Shown: piece after piece, positions 40,442-51,400 of the stretch
How positions within the stretch are numbered: position 1 is the first letter of the stretch
Layout: the number at the start of each line of letters is the position of its first letter
From: Solea solea
Lineage: Eukaryota > Chordata > Actinopteri > Pleuronectiformes > Soleidae
Reading direction: 5' to 3'
Assembly (NCBI RefSeq): GCF_958295425.1
Contig: NC_081138.1
Coordinates: 6,808,302 to 6,872,301 of the forward strand
Length of the DNA: 64,000 nucleotides
The notes under the pieces: model-generated
Database searches by the model: none
Seen by the model: only the letters and a program-made list of their open reading frames with translations
Told to the model about the DNA's origin: nothing
Position numbers and translations under genes: made by a program

Positions 40442-42867
40442 TTCATTATTATTATTATTATTATTCCTAAAAGTAAATCGCATTTTTGAGGCCTTTCCCA
40501 TACCCCAAAACTCACAGATTTTTGTGACCGCATCAATCCTGGTGTAAATTTACGTCTGAAAGTCGTTCGGGGAAAATGCGTGGAAAATTGGAAGTGGGAG
40601 GGGCTAAAAAGTCACGCAAAAAACTTCTATTAGGTCAACTCATGTCGGGTTTAACGTACGTGAACGAAACTTGGTACACACGTTCATTAGGTGGGGACGG
40701 TCAAAAAAGTCGATGACGACTTTCCCGTGAAACCTACAGGAAGTCCGCCATCTTGGGTTGATTGGCCATTTTTGGGCGATTTTGGCGAATTCGCAGCAAT
40801 GGTATTTGAACTATCTCCTCCTAGAGTTTTCGAGCGATCACCTTCAAACTTGGTGAGGTCCCTGTGGACCAGTTGAGGAGCTCACGGTATCAAAAGTTTT
40901 TTCAAATGTCGCACGGCGCACGAGATAGGGGGCGGCAAAGTTCGTGATGATTCTGATGTTTCGCATCAGAAAAACAAAACTCTTATAACTTTGCGATGGA
41001 AGGTCCGATCCAAACCAAACTTGCTATGATTGATGATGGGCCATGGCTGAAGACGTCTATGAAAAAACGGTGAAGTTTGAAAACAGCGCCTCCTTGTGGT
41101 GAAAGAAAATACACCAAAAAAAAGTTTTTTTACGATATCGGGAATAACTTTTACACAGATAATCGTATCGTACTCAAAATTGGTGACAACAGTCAAAACA
41201 CATGGTAGATGATGCGTGATCAATATGACGACAAATTGTTTAACGGTGTTGCCATGGCAACGACGCAAAGTCGGATTTTTGGGACAAAAAATCAAACTGC
41301 TACAACTTCGCGAATCCTGGTCCGATCTGAACCAAACTTGCTAGGATTGATGATAGTCCGGCCCTAAAGACGTCTATATGAAAATATTCAATTTCGAAAA
41401 CAGCGCCCCCTGGTGACAGCAGACAATATGACAGCTTGTATTTCAATTATCTCCTCCTAGAGCTTTTGTGCGATCACCTTCAAACATGGTGAGATCAATG
41501 TGGACGAGTTGAGCATCAAAAGTTATCAAAAGCTTTTTAAAATATTGTATGGCGTACGAGATAGGGGGCGCCAAAATTGGAGATAATAATAATTTTTCAT
41601 AACAGACAATGAAACTCTTATAACTTCGCGATGGAAGGTCTGATCCCAACCAAACTTGCTATAGTTGATGATGGTTAGTTGCTGAAGACGACTATGTTGC
41701 TGAAACGGTACATTTTGAAAACAGCGCCTCCTGGTGGTGGTAGAAAATTCTAAAAAAACAAACTGTTACAACTTTGCCAATCCTGGTCCGATCTGAACCA
41801 AACTTGCAAGGATTGATGACAGTCCGGCCCTGAACACGTCTATATGAAAATATTCATTTTCAAATACAGCGCCCCCTGGTGACAGCAGACAGAATTACAT
41901 TTATAGTTTTTGATGCTGCTCCAACAGGGATTGTTGTATCCACTTGAAACTTAGTATGTGGGACCCCAGACCCTTCCTCAACATGTCCGTAAAAGGTCAC
42001 CTCCCTACAGGAAGTGGAACGCCCGAAACAGGAAGTAAAGTCTTACATTGTCCGATTGACACGAAACTAGATATGTGAGTTACTGGACCTTCCCTGAACA
42101 TGTTTACGGAGACGCCGTTGACCGAACAGGAAGTTGGCCATTTTAAACAGGAAGTGCCCTCTAACTTTGCCGTACGTTGTCCGATCTGCACAAAACCTTA
42201 TATGTGAGTTAAGGGACCTGTCCTGAGCATGTCCGTAAAAGGTCACCTACCTACAGGAAGTGGAACGCCCGAAACAGGAAGTAAAGTCTTACATTGTCCG
42301 ATCTGAACAAAACTTGATATGTAAGACAAGGGAACTTCCCTGAACACGTTTACGGAGACGAACAGGAAGTTGGCCATTTTAAACAGGAAGTGCCCTCTAA
42401 CTTTGCCGTATGTTGTCCGATTTGCACGAAACATTTTATGTGACACCAGGGACCTGTCCTGAGCATGTCTGCAAGAGATGACCTCCCAACAGGAAGTGGA
42501 ATGCCCGAAACAGGAAGTAAACTCCAAGATTATCCAATCTGCACAAAACTTGATATGTAAGACAAGGGAAGTTCCCTGAACACGTTTACGGACACGCACT
42601 TGACCGAACAGAAAGTCTGCCATTTTAAACAGGAAGTGCCCTATAACTTTGCCATACGTTGCCGGATCCCCCTCGAAATTTGGAACGACATGCGCGGGGA
42701 CGCCGCTGAAAATAACTAGTACTGAAAATAACTAGTACTGAAAATAACTAGTACCGCGCGCGGTGAATGAACGGGTGAGAGCGCGAGGCACGCGGGGAGC
42801 CGTGGCACACGGTGACCCGCGTGGGTCGGCTCGAACCCGTTCAGAACCGCGCGCGGTACTAGTTATT
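40442..42867 (+). repeat. Array unit 6 (head type A), end of the array
   Basis: It has a type-A head, CTCF-like words at 41401 and 41867, and a minisatellite at about 41990-42660 with eleven intact ACAGGAAGT words plus one mutated (CAGAAAGT). The hairpin at 42743-42867 marks the right edge of the array; unrelated sequence follows. Confidence 0.95.
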
Positions 42868-42892
42868 TTTATTGTTATGATTATTTAATTTT

Positions 42893-43160
42893 CAGGGCTG
42901 CAAAAATTGACCAAAAAACCAATTGGTTCATTAACAACTACATTACTTCTCAGTTGATAATAAGCAAATTTACATGTTTTTTGGTTTTTATTAAAATAAT
43001 AACAAGTTCTTTGATTTTAGATACTTAAATGTGCATTATGTTGTGGTTTATTTGCTCTTGTATGGTGGCAAACTGAACAACCTTACAACATTTTCTGCAT
43101 TTTATGGATGAAACTTGATTTTGATCGTTGATTTAAAAAGAAAATAATCAACAAATGAAT
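42893..43160. mobile_element. hAT-like MITE fragment (CAGGGCTGCAA family)
   Basis: It starts CAGGGCTGCAAAAATTGACC and contains AT-rich internal words (TCAGTTGATAATAAGC, TTTGATCGTTGATTT) like those in the 53742-54047 element. A clear right end was not found, so the end coordinate is approximate. Confidence 0.5.
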
Positions 43161-43598
43161 CCGTATTATAACTGGTCAAGTATGCTTGCTTTATGCAAAT
43201 GTACGTCATCATCCGTCAGTAGATGTTTTACCCAAATCTTTTCCGCCCTAATTATTACCTATTTTGCTCAAGACTATGATGAGCTCCGTATGTTTTCATT
43301 TTATCAGTGACAGAGAATCTGACTGTATATTTGATGCCCTTGTATGAATTTGTGCGTGTTTAGTTCGAAACTAATATCAGCAGCTCGGGGGTTCTTTTCT
43401 CCCGTCGCTTGTGTGTATCATTTCAAACTTTTCCCATTTTGAGTAGTAGTTCGGAATAAACTGCAGCCACATTTTTGTCAGAAAGGTTTATACAAATATG
43501 CCTTGAGCTTGAAATTTTATTTAGATACGCTCAGATTAAGATAAAGCTAAAGGGAAACTCTGTGACGGGACGATGTCAAACACACACACATGCACACA

Positions 43599-43726
43599 GA
43601 GAGAGGGAGAGAGAGAGAGAGAGACTGTGGGGGGGATAAATATATGATTGGCATTGTGCTGCCAACCCAGGATGGGATTAACATTCTCTCTCTCTTTCTC
43701 TCTCTCTCTCTGTCTGTCTGTCTCTC
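43599..43726. repeat. GA-rich and CT-rich simple repeats
   Basis: A (GA)n run (43599-43624) and a (CT)n run (43684-43726) lie about 60 bp apart and are complementary, so they could pair as a long imperfect hairpin. Confidence 0.85.
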
Positions 43727-43910
43727 CATTTCTCAGCCTGTTTATTAACTAAAGAGCTTTCTTTTTGTTTGTCAGGGAGGATTGTCCTCAATGGAGATTT
43801 TCTGTGTAATCATCTGATTATCCATCAATTCCCTAAAAAGCCCCAGAGATGCTGCACATCCACATTATGCTGAAGGGCACAGCAATGAGAGAAACGAAAG
43901 AAAGAAAAAA

Positions 43911-43987
43911 AGCGAGGGAGGGCTCCTGGAGGTCCTATTTCCTCCAGGAGCCCTCCCTCGCTCAATTCAATAGTGATTGAATTGAGC
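43911..43987. repeat. Two adjacent perfect hairpins
   Basis: Hairpin 1 has 22-bp perfect arms: AGCGAGGGAGGGCTCCTGGA plus GG (43911-43932) and its exact reverse complement (43941-43962), with loop TCCTATTT. Hairpin 2 has 12-bp perfect arms: GCTCAATTCAAT (43960-43971) and ATTGAATTGAGC (43976-43987), with loop AGTG. The two share three bases. No flanking element explains them. Confidence 0.95.
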
Positions 43988-44654
43988 TTCTTTACCTGCT
44001 ACAGGTACATTTGGTTTGATTCTAGCTTTATCTGTTTATATATTCCAGAAATGTGAGGTTCTCCCTCTTTTTTTTTATTTATTTAAACCTAAATTTGTTT
44101 AGTTGTTTTTGTTTTTGTTTGTTTTACCTGCCAGACCAGACTTCCAAATAGGCAGCCTGGTGTTGCTGTCAATGCTGATGTCTGGCAGTCTGCGAGCATC
44201 GGCTTACAGCCATTTACATACAGCCCTACAGAGATTGAAATTCAGATTGAATAGGTGTATATCTATATTTTTTCCCCCCGTTTCCTTTAGCTGTGCCTGG
44301 TTTGTGTTTGACAAATCTGTTGCATTAAGTCCCAGGGTAGACCGGGAGCGGGAATGTTTGTGGAGCGACAAATTATACATCAGAGCGTTATTTAACATTC
44401 CTCCACATGGCTACAAGCGATGAACTATTAAGACGTCAAACAGGAGAATGGCGAGGGATGCAATCCTGCATGCAAAGATGCAAAAAAAAGGCTCAGAAAC
44501 GGGAAATAAGAAAAATCTGTATATGAAGTTAGAACTCATATGACATGCTTTATATTCTCATGAGCCATTTCTTATATATTACAGGCACAATATTGCCTCA
44601 TTTACCATGCATTCATATGCTACTGTGTTCAGTTCCAGATGCTTTTACCATCAT

Positions 44655-44750
44655 TGGGCTTTTCCATTATACATTTATTTTTTCTTTTCCTTTAGGTATA
44701 GTACATGGTACCTGGTGCTTTTTTGGTACCTGCTCTAGTGAGGTGTCTTA
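44655..44750 (+). repeat. Dispersed GGTACC-type repeat, copy 2
   Basis: CTTTTCCATTATACA followed by GGTACCTGGTGCTTTTTTGG and TACCTGCTCTAGTGAGGTG matches the reverse complement of 10617-10765. It is likely a MITE family common in fish. Confidence 0.6.
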
Positions 44751-45261
44751 AATGCAACGTCTTTTTAAAAACCAGCATGAGCGTAACAGCGAGCATACAT
44801 GGCTGCTGTCCACAAAATTACACCGTGGTCCGTGGACGAGGTGCAGACATTTGTGTGTTTGGTAGCTGACGAGAGGATCGAGCTGAACTGACCTTAATGC
44901 ACCATTTGAGTGTAGGGGCAACTTGGTGTTTCTACATGTTTGATCAATTTTCATTAATATATTAAACCAAATCTTACCTTCACTTAGATTTATTCACAAA
45001 AGATCACACATACTTTGAATTAGTTTTGTATAACATGGACATGAACCCTCAAGCCTAATGTATGAACAAACTTTTTTTTTTAACTTTATTTTACAATATA
45101 ATATAAATTTACATCTTGTGTGTCTTGGAAGCTTCATGAAATTGATTCACAAGTTTTAAAATATCACTTGGTTCAAAGCACATTTCGATCAATACTGTGG
45201 TCTGCATATTAGTGTATTTGTATCTTTGACTTTATTGGCAATTATCAATTTGTATTGGGTA

Positions 45262-45345
45262 ATTGCTTTGGGCTGCCATGGAAGGGATTTGGGGTTGTAA
45301 CCGGGGGGTCGCTCGTTCAAATCCCGGGAGGATTCATTGAGCTCA
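45262..45345 (+). repeat. Possible tRNA-derived SINE head
   Basis: It contains a box-B-like CGTTCAAATCCCGGGAGG preceded by a GGGCTGCCATGGAAGGG stretch. No complete tRNA fold is visible, and the following 200 bp are not clearly repeat-like. Confidence 0.35.
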
Positions 45346-46477
45346 GGCGTTCTATTTTCTGTCCTTTGCTGTCCTTTCCATCCTGCACCAATTGACCGTA
45401 TTTCTTGCCATTCTGTGGTCCACCTCTGCTACACACTGCTACAACCGGGTTATTGCCCTGATGATAAGTGCCACATCCTGTCGAGTGAAGTGGCAGAAGG
45501 CACCAGTTCATGTCTGAATAGACGGTTGACATTGAGACACAGACAGGCTGTGTGTCCAGGCAATTGAAAGCGGCATCTGAACAGGCTGGGATCAAATAGA
45601 TGGTGACTGAAGTTTCGCCAACTACATACGGCCTTTTTTCTGGAGGTGGAGGTTTCATTTGGTCTCTCTTCCACCTTCCAGAGTTTATTCTTTACCTTTC
45701 TAATAAACACTTTTATCTTGTTGATCTGACCAGAGACATGTTACCTCTACAGTTTATTTTCTCCCAACAAAAGGAACAGTTCTATTTCTTTTACGGCCAA
45801 AATGTGGGACTTGGAGCTTACTGTTGCTGCAATCATGAAGGTGAACATATCTGCCTTATAGAGGATGATTCCATACATATCTACATACATGAGCTACAGT
45901 ATGAAACAATCAGGAGAAGATACTGAATCGTGTAATCTGTCAATTACTTCCTCAATTAATTGAGTACTTGTGTGGTGTACAAGTCAGAATGTTGAACAGT
46001 GTTTCCCAAACCTCGAAATGATGATGTTCTCAGAAGTCTTGTTTTGTGAACAAAACAAGATAATCAGTTTTAATTATTTATCTGTTATATGGAGCAAAGA
46101 CATCAGGTAGTATTTACATTTAAGCTAGCTGAAGAGCTCATTTTAATTATTTACAAAACACTCAAACTGATCAAATCAATTATCAAAATACCAAGGCGCT
46201 GACCAAATCTCAATTCTGAAGGCTTCAAAATGGTACTTCAAGTTCTTATTGGTGACGGCATGACTCTAACACTGAGAACAAACTTGATATTACCGTTTCA
46301 AAAGAAAGTTTAAAAGTAGAAAATAGACAAATACTGAGGTATTATTGAGGTATTGCAGGTGATGTAACATCAAAATGAAACAGCATTTCAGAGACATACA
46401 TTTTAGATCTTCAGCCAAATCATTTTAACTTGAAAAGTAAGGCAACATGACAGTACAAAGATTAACCATTGTGTCTT

Positions 46478-46772
46478 GCAAGCTGAGATTTTCACTGGGA
46501 GTGATCAGGATAGACAGCATTAGAAATGAGCATATTCAAGGGACAGATCAGATTGAATAGTTTGGGAGATAAAGTAAGAGAGTCAAGGTTGAGATGGTTT
46601 GGTCACGTGCAGAGGAGGGACAGTGATTATATTGGATCAAGGGATGTTGAAGATAGAGCTGCCGGGCAGCAGGAAAAGAGAAAGACCACAGAGAAGGTTC
46701 ATGGGTGTTGTGATAGAGGACAGTTGGTGTCACAGAAGAGGACACAAGGGAGAGGACAAGATGGAGGCCTAT
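46478..46772 (+). pseudogene. Non-LTR retrotransposon (RTE-like) C-terminal fragment
   Basis: The + strand encodes IRNEHIQG, then LRWFGHVQRRDSDYIG in one frame and LPGSRKRERPQRRFMGVVIE in another. This is the typical C-terminal tail of fish LINE polyproteins (the LRWFGHVxR and GRPxxRxMD pattern). Stops and at least one frameshift make it dead. It is truncated where the opposed L2-like fragment begins. Clade assignment is from memory. Confidence 0.7.
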
Positions 46773-46774
46773 TA

Positions 46775-48010
46775 CATAACATGTCATTTTGCAGACGCTT
46801 TTATCCAAAGCGACTTACAATAAGTGCATTTCAACATTTGGGTACAAACAAGAGCTAGAAGTAAGTAAGTGCTTCAACTATGCCAAACTATAAAGTGCTA
46901 CTCATAAGTGTGGTGTACAAGTAAGTGCGTTTTTGTTTTTGCTTTTTTGTCGTTGTCGTCTTAGTCGTGGTAGAGTCGAAAGAGATGTGTTGTTAGTCGG
47001 CAGCGGCAGATGTGGAGGCTTTCTGCTGTCCAGATCTCGATGGGGAGCTCGTTCCACCATTTGTGAGCCAGGACAGCGAACAGTCGTGAGTTGGGCGAAT
47101 TACTTGCCAACGGAGTAGGTGGGCTGGGGTGTAGGGTTTGATCGTGTCCTGGATGTAGGCTGGGCCGGATCCGTTTGTAGCATGGAACGCAAGCACTAGA
47201 GTCTTGAAGCGGATGCGAGCAGCTACAGGAAGCCAGTGAAGGGAGTGGAGGAGCGGTGTTGTGTGAGAGAATTTTGGTAGGTTAAAGACCAGTCTAGTTT
47301 GCTGCATTTTGGATGAGCTGCAGAGGTCGTATGGCACACGCAGGGAGACCGTCCAGGTGGGAGCTGCAATAGTCCAAGAGTGAGATGACAGGAGCCTGTG
47401 CTGCCCTCTGGGTTAGGAGAGGCTGTATCCTCCTGATGTTGTGCAACATGTATCTGCAAGATCGAGCTGTTGCAGCAATGTTGGCGGTGAGGGGGCCCTT
47501 TCGTGGAAGAAAAAGAAACTCGGTCTTGTCAAGATTGAGTTTCAAGTGATGATCAGACATCCACTGAGAGATGTCAGTCAGACAAGCAGAGATCCGTTCT
47601 GGTACATGTGTTTCGGACTGGGGAAAAGAGAGAATGAGTTGAGTATCGTCAGCGTAGCTGTGATAGGAAAAACCAAGAGAGTGAATAACAGAACCAAGAG
47701 AGTTGGTGTACAGAGAGGAGAGGAGAGGGCCCAGGATAGAACCCTGAGGGACCCCAGTAGTTAGAGGCCAAGGTTACGACACAGATCCCATCCAGGTTAC
47801 TCTGTATGTTCGGTTTCGAAGATAGGATGAGAGTAGGGCAAGTGCAGAGCCTGAGACACCTAGTTCCTGAAGGGAGGAAGCAAGGATCTGTTAGTTAACT
47901 GTCGAACACTGCAGAAAGGTCCAAGAGGATGAGCACAGAGGAAAGAGAGTGGCACACTGGCAGTGTGGAGTTGCTCAGTGGCAGCAAGAAGGGTGGCAAC
48001 CCCTAAAGGG
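46775..48010 (-). pseudogene. L2-like LINE, reverse transcriptase remnant
   Basis: On the minus strand, reverse-transcriptase motifs appear in order: [12 protein letters not shown] (around 47715-47755), then [11 protein letters not shown] with the catalytic YADD at 47645-47656, then [18 protein letters not shown], and further on [34 protein letters not shown] and SGPAYIQD. Several frameshifts separate these blocks. The + strand end at 46783-46835 (GACGCTTTTATCCAAAGCGA) is the common fish L2-type 3' end, so the element runs right to left and is 5'-truncated. Confidence 0.85.
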
Positions 48011-48033
48011 AGGAGCTGAACGAGGGTAATGGT

Positions 48034-48297
48034 TTGGTTTGTATTTTTATATAGCACTTTTCTAGTCTTGATGACCACACCCATTCACTCACACTTACAA
48101 AAAGCGCATCTACGTGCAGTGCATTTTCTATCGCTCATCTTTCATACCCACTCACACGCTGCCGGCACAGCCGTCAGGAGCAATGTGGGGTTAAGTGTCT
48201 TGCCCAAGGACACACTGGCATGTAGACTAGCGGAGTCGGGAATCGAACCCACAACCTTCAAGTTGAAAGACAATTGAGCTACCGTCGCACCCTTAGT
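48034..48297 (-). mobile_element. tRNA-derived SINE
   Basis: On the minus strand the sequence begins GGGTGCGACGGTAGCTCAAT, with a box-A-like ACGGTAGCTCAATTG (48271-48284) and an exact box B GGTTCGATTCC (48239-48249). It continues with TGTCCTTGGGCAAGACAC and AAAAGTGCTATATAAAAATA, a body and tail common in fish SINEs. It ends in an A/T-rich tail near 48034. Confidence 0.85.
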
Positions 48298-48457
48298 GTC
48301 TTTGAAGCCTCATTAAATCGATTCACAACATTAAATTATTTGACTATACAACCAATTATCAATTCATATTGGCTCATTGTTGTAATGCTGGCACTGTTTT
48401 TTTTTTTCTTTTTTAAATAGGCTCATGTTATTATTTTCTGAACATTTATGAAAAAAA

Positions 48458-48460
<3 letters not shown>

Positions 48461-48492
<32 letters not shown>
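48461..48492. repeat. (AT)n microsatellite
   Basis: About 15 perfect TA units, followed by short CA/TA interruptions. Confidence 0.95.
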
Positions 48493-48498
<6 letters not shown>

Positions 48499-51400
48499 CA
48501 TATATAGCACACCTGTCATAAGCGTTCTGATCCCAGATTCATGGAAATGGGGAAAGGCAGGCACATCGTGCACATCAAAGCAACAATCAGCAGCTCCACT
48601 GCCAGTGCTGGGATACCACTCTTCAGTGTCCCATTCCTCTCACTCGTCTCGTCTTTGTTCTCTCGCCACGTCCTCCTCAGCACCTCCTCTGACTGTTTCA
48701 AACCCATTTCACAGCTACTAGCTTGACTAATATTCCTCTGCCGTGCGTTCCTCCGTCATTGCTATCCCCGCCACATGTCTGTGATCTCTCTTCCTCTCTT
48801 TGTCTGTGAGCATATGGGTGAGAATATATAAATATGTGTTATGATTTCCAGTGTTGGGCTGTCTTAAATCACCTCTTGTCTGTGTTCTATAAAGCAGTTT
48901 TCTGTCTCGGACTGACTGAGTTGCTGCTTGACTGATGTGTAAAATTGGACTGTTTTTGCTCCGATATATTCCTGAGGCAGGAGATCTGAGTGGATTTAGT
49001 TTTTTCTTTTTTCTCTTTTTCTTTCCTTCCCAAGGCACACAAAGTGTTTCATGTTCTTGTGGGTTGGAGTCAAACAAAGTACACATGGAGGCACACACTG
49101 CAGGTTGCAGTAGACTGATCTGCTCCTTTTTTTTGTCTCTTGTTTGTCTGTTCTATCTGAATATGTGTCGATGCGCGTTGCGGAGAGTGTAAGCTTGCTG
49201 AAGGTGATGAATTGCCACAGCAGTCGAGACAAGTCTAGAAGTCGAGCAGTGTCGGTTTTGCTCAGAAATTCATGTTTCCTCTCCGCTCTGTGTAATGATG
49301 AAGAAATATGTACATATCAGCCAGTGCAACTGTTACAAAAGTAGTAAAATAACTGTACACATGAAGCAGGTAGGCGAGGAACTTGTACTTGATATACACT
49401 TCCAGGTCCAAAAAAAAGTCACACACCACTTTTAGCTTTGTTTTAATGAGATTGTTTCAATTTTCTTAAACATTCTTTTTTATTATTCCACCCTTTTTGA
49501 CACTTTTTCTTCAAAACATTCAGCTCAATCAGGGCACTATCCTAAGTTTTTATCAGTATTTTCCGAAATACTCAACATTTTATGGCAATTATGCCTCTCA
49601 AAATAAATGAAGAAATGTTCAAAACTTTAACTGCTTCCACTCCTTCATACTTGTCACATCAACACGCCATTCAAGTTACAAAATGTTCGCAAACTTCAAG
49701 ATTATTCACTGTCTTAAACGTTTTTCACATCTGACATCTATAGTGGATGACATCATGCTCTCGAGAGGGGAAGGCTGTTCAACTGTTCTCTTCAACTTGC
49801 TCTGCGGTTCACAAATTTCTTGGCTTCCTGGCATTTTGATTTGGGAATATGCCTTAAAAAGCCAGCTGACCTAATTTTTGGGGCGCATAACATTACTAAA
49901 CTTAAACATGACAAACTCAAGCATCCCTTGATCATAGCACTGCCCCCACAGGCTTGTGTGGTAGACACTAAGCCATATATTAGTATTTAATTATCTGAAC
50001 TGATTCCAATTCCAAGTCCCATTTGATTACATATCCAACTCGATTTCATTCAGAGATATTTAAATTTTCAGGCTTGTTTTTATTTATGAAAGATTTTCAC
50101 AGAACACAGAACTGTACATTGTATAAACTTTGGTAGGTTGGAGTTACCTGAATGCACTTATTTAATATGACCCACAGTACAACTCTGCAGTACTGGTGTA
50201 AGTGATAATTTATACTTGAACCTTAAAAGCCTGTTTGAGTTCAAAATATACAGCGTAGAAGCATTACAGACCCTGTGAGCGCAGCTTGGCCTGCATCTAT
50301 CCCTTCTTTGCTGATCAGAAGAGGACAATAGCAATGTTAAATTGTTTTGCAGTGGCAATGGAGGACAAATAAAATAAACTGTCCTCTTGAGTGGACAGAC
50401 ATGTTACCAAATCATCTGATAAGTGACTCGTTGAAGTATTTCTGGTTCTGCCTTAGCTGTCAGCTTGATAGTCCCGTAAGATTTGCACTGAGGATACTGG
50501 AAATAGCATGTATTAAAAGATTGATCTTAGGGTTTTTAGTCTGAGTTTGTGTGAGCACTGTCATCTTGGTGACACGGTCTGATTGATTGACAGTAGGTCC
50601 ATCAATTTCAATCAATCAATTTTCATCTATGGCCTAGAGGTGACTGCACCCTTTCTAGACTCCTACTCAATCTCAAATGACAGTCTCAAAAACTCAAAAA
50701 TGCAGTCTCAGCAATCAAACCCATTAAAACAATAATAACCTTCATTGAACAACTTGCTCTAATGTGATATTCACACACACATGCACACAAAGGGAGAGAC
50801 ACACACAATTATCTTGGTCCTGAAGCTCATAACGATCATTCCTCCAAACTTTCCTGGGTTAACACTACCTTGCTGGCTCCTGTTGAACATAAGCCCACTT
50901 GATAAATTAAGAGTTTCTCTAGTCCATTAGCAAATGAAACTGACTGAAACTAATGTTGGATGTCTTATAACTATCGAATGGCTTATGATAGCATCATTAG
51001 TCTTGTCTTCATCATCTGCCTCAATTTAGAACAGGCACTTTGCCCACTTAAGAATAGTTCTGCCAGCTGGTTAATAAGATTACTCTTAATGGGTTGTAGT
51101 GTTCAATAAAAGTAGATTTATCAGTATTTCTGCATGATTATTGTGAGCCAATGTGTCCGTAATAATAATTTTGTAAGTCAATTTTCTCTTCATCATCATT
51201 CTAGACTTTTTTTTGGCAATAACTTCAAGGGAAAAAGCTCAAAATTCTACGCACTAGGTTTGTGCAGATAGAAAATAGGGCTTTAACTTTCTTCCAAAAT
51301 TAAGTTTAAATGGATTATACGTGACACACTATTTTTTTCAAAGATACATACCTCGGTCCATTTACGTTCCAAACCTCACCCAGTGCTGCATCGGTGAACT

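Noticed and set aside
28354..41295. Minus-strand open frames of 109 codons (starting MIFCPKN) and 68 codons (starting MGSDLPS) present in all six array units
   Set aside because: The units are so similar that any open frame would be repeated. There is no recognisable domain, and they cross sub-repeats that also occur in other frames. A dN/dS test across diverged copies would settle it.
48727..49098. Minus-strand 123-codon frame
   Set aside because: Low-complexity Lys/Arg run from a poly-pyrimidine stretch on the other strand; no family resemblance.
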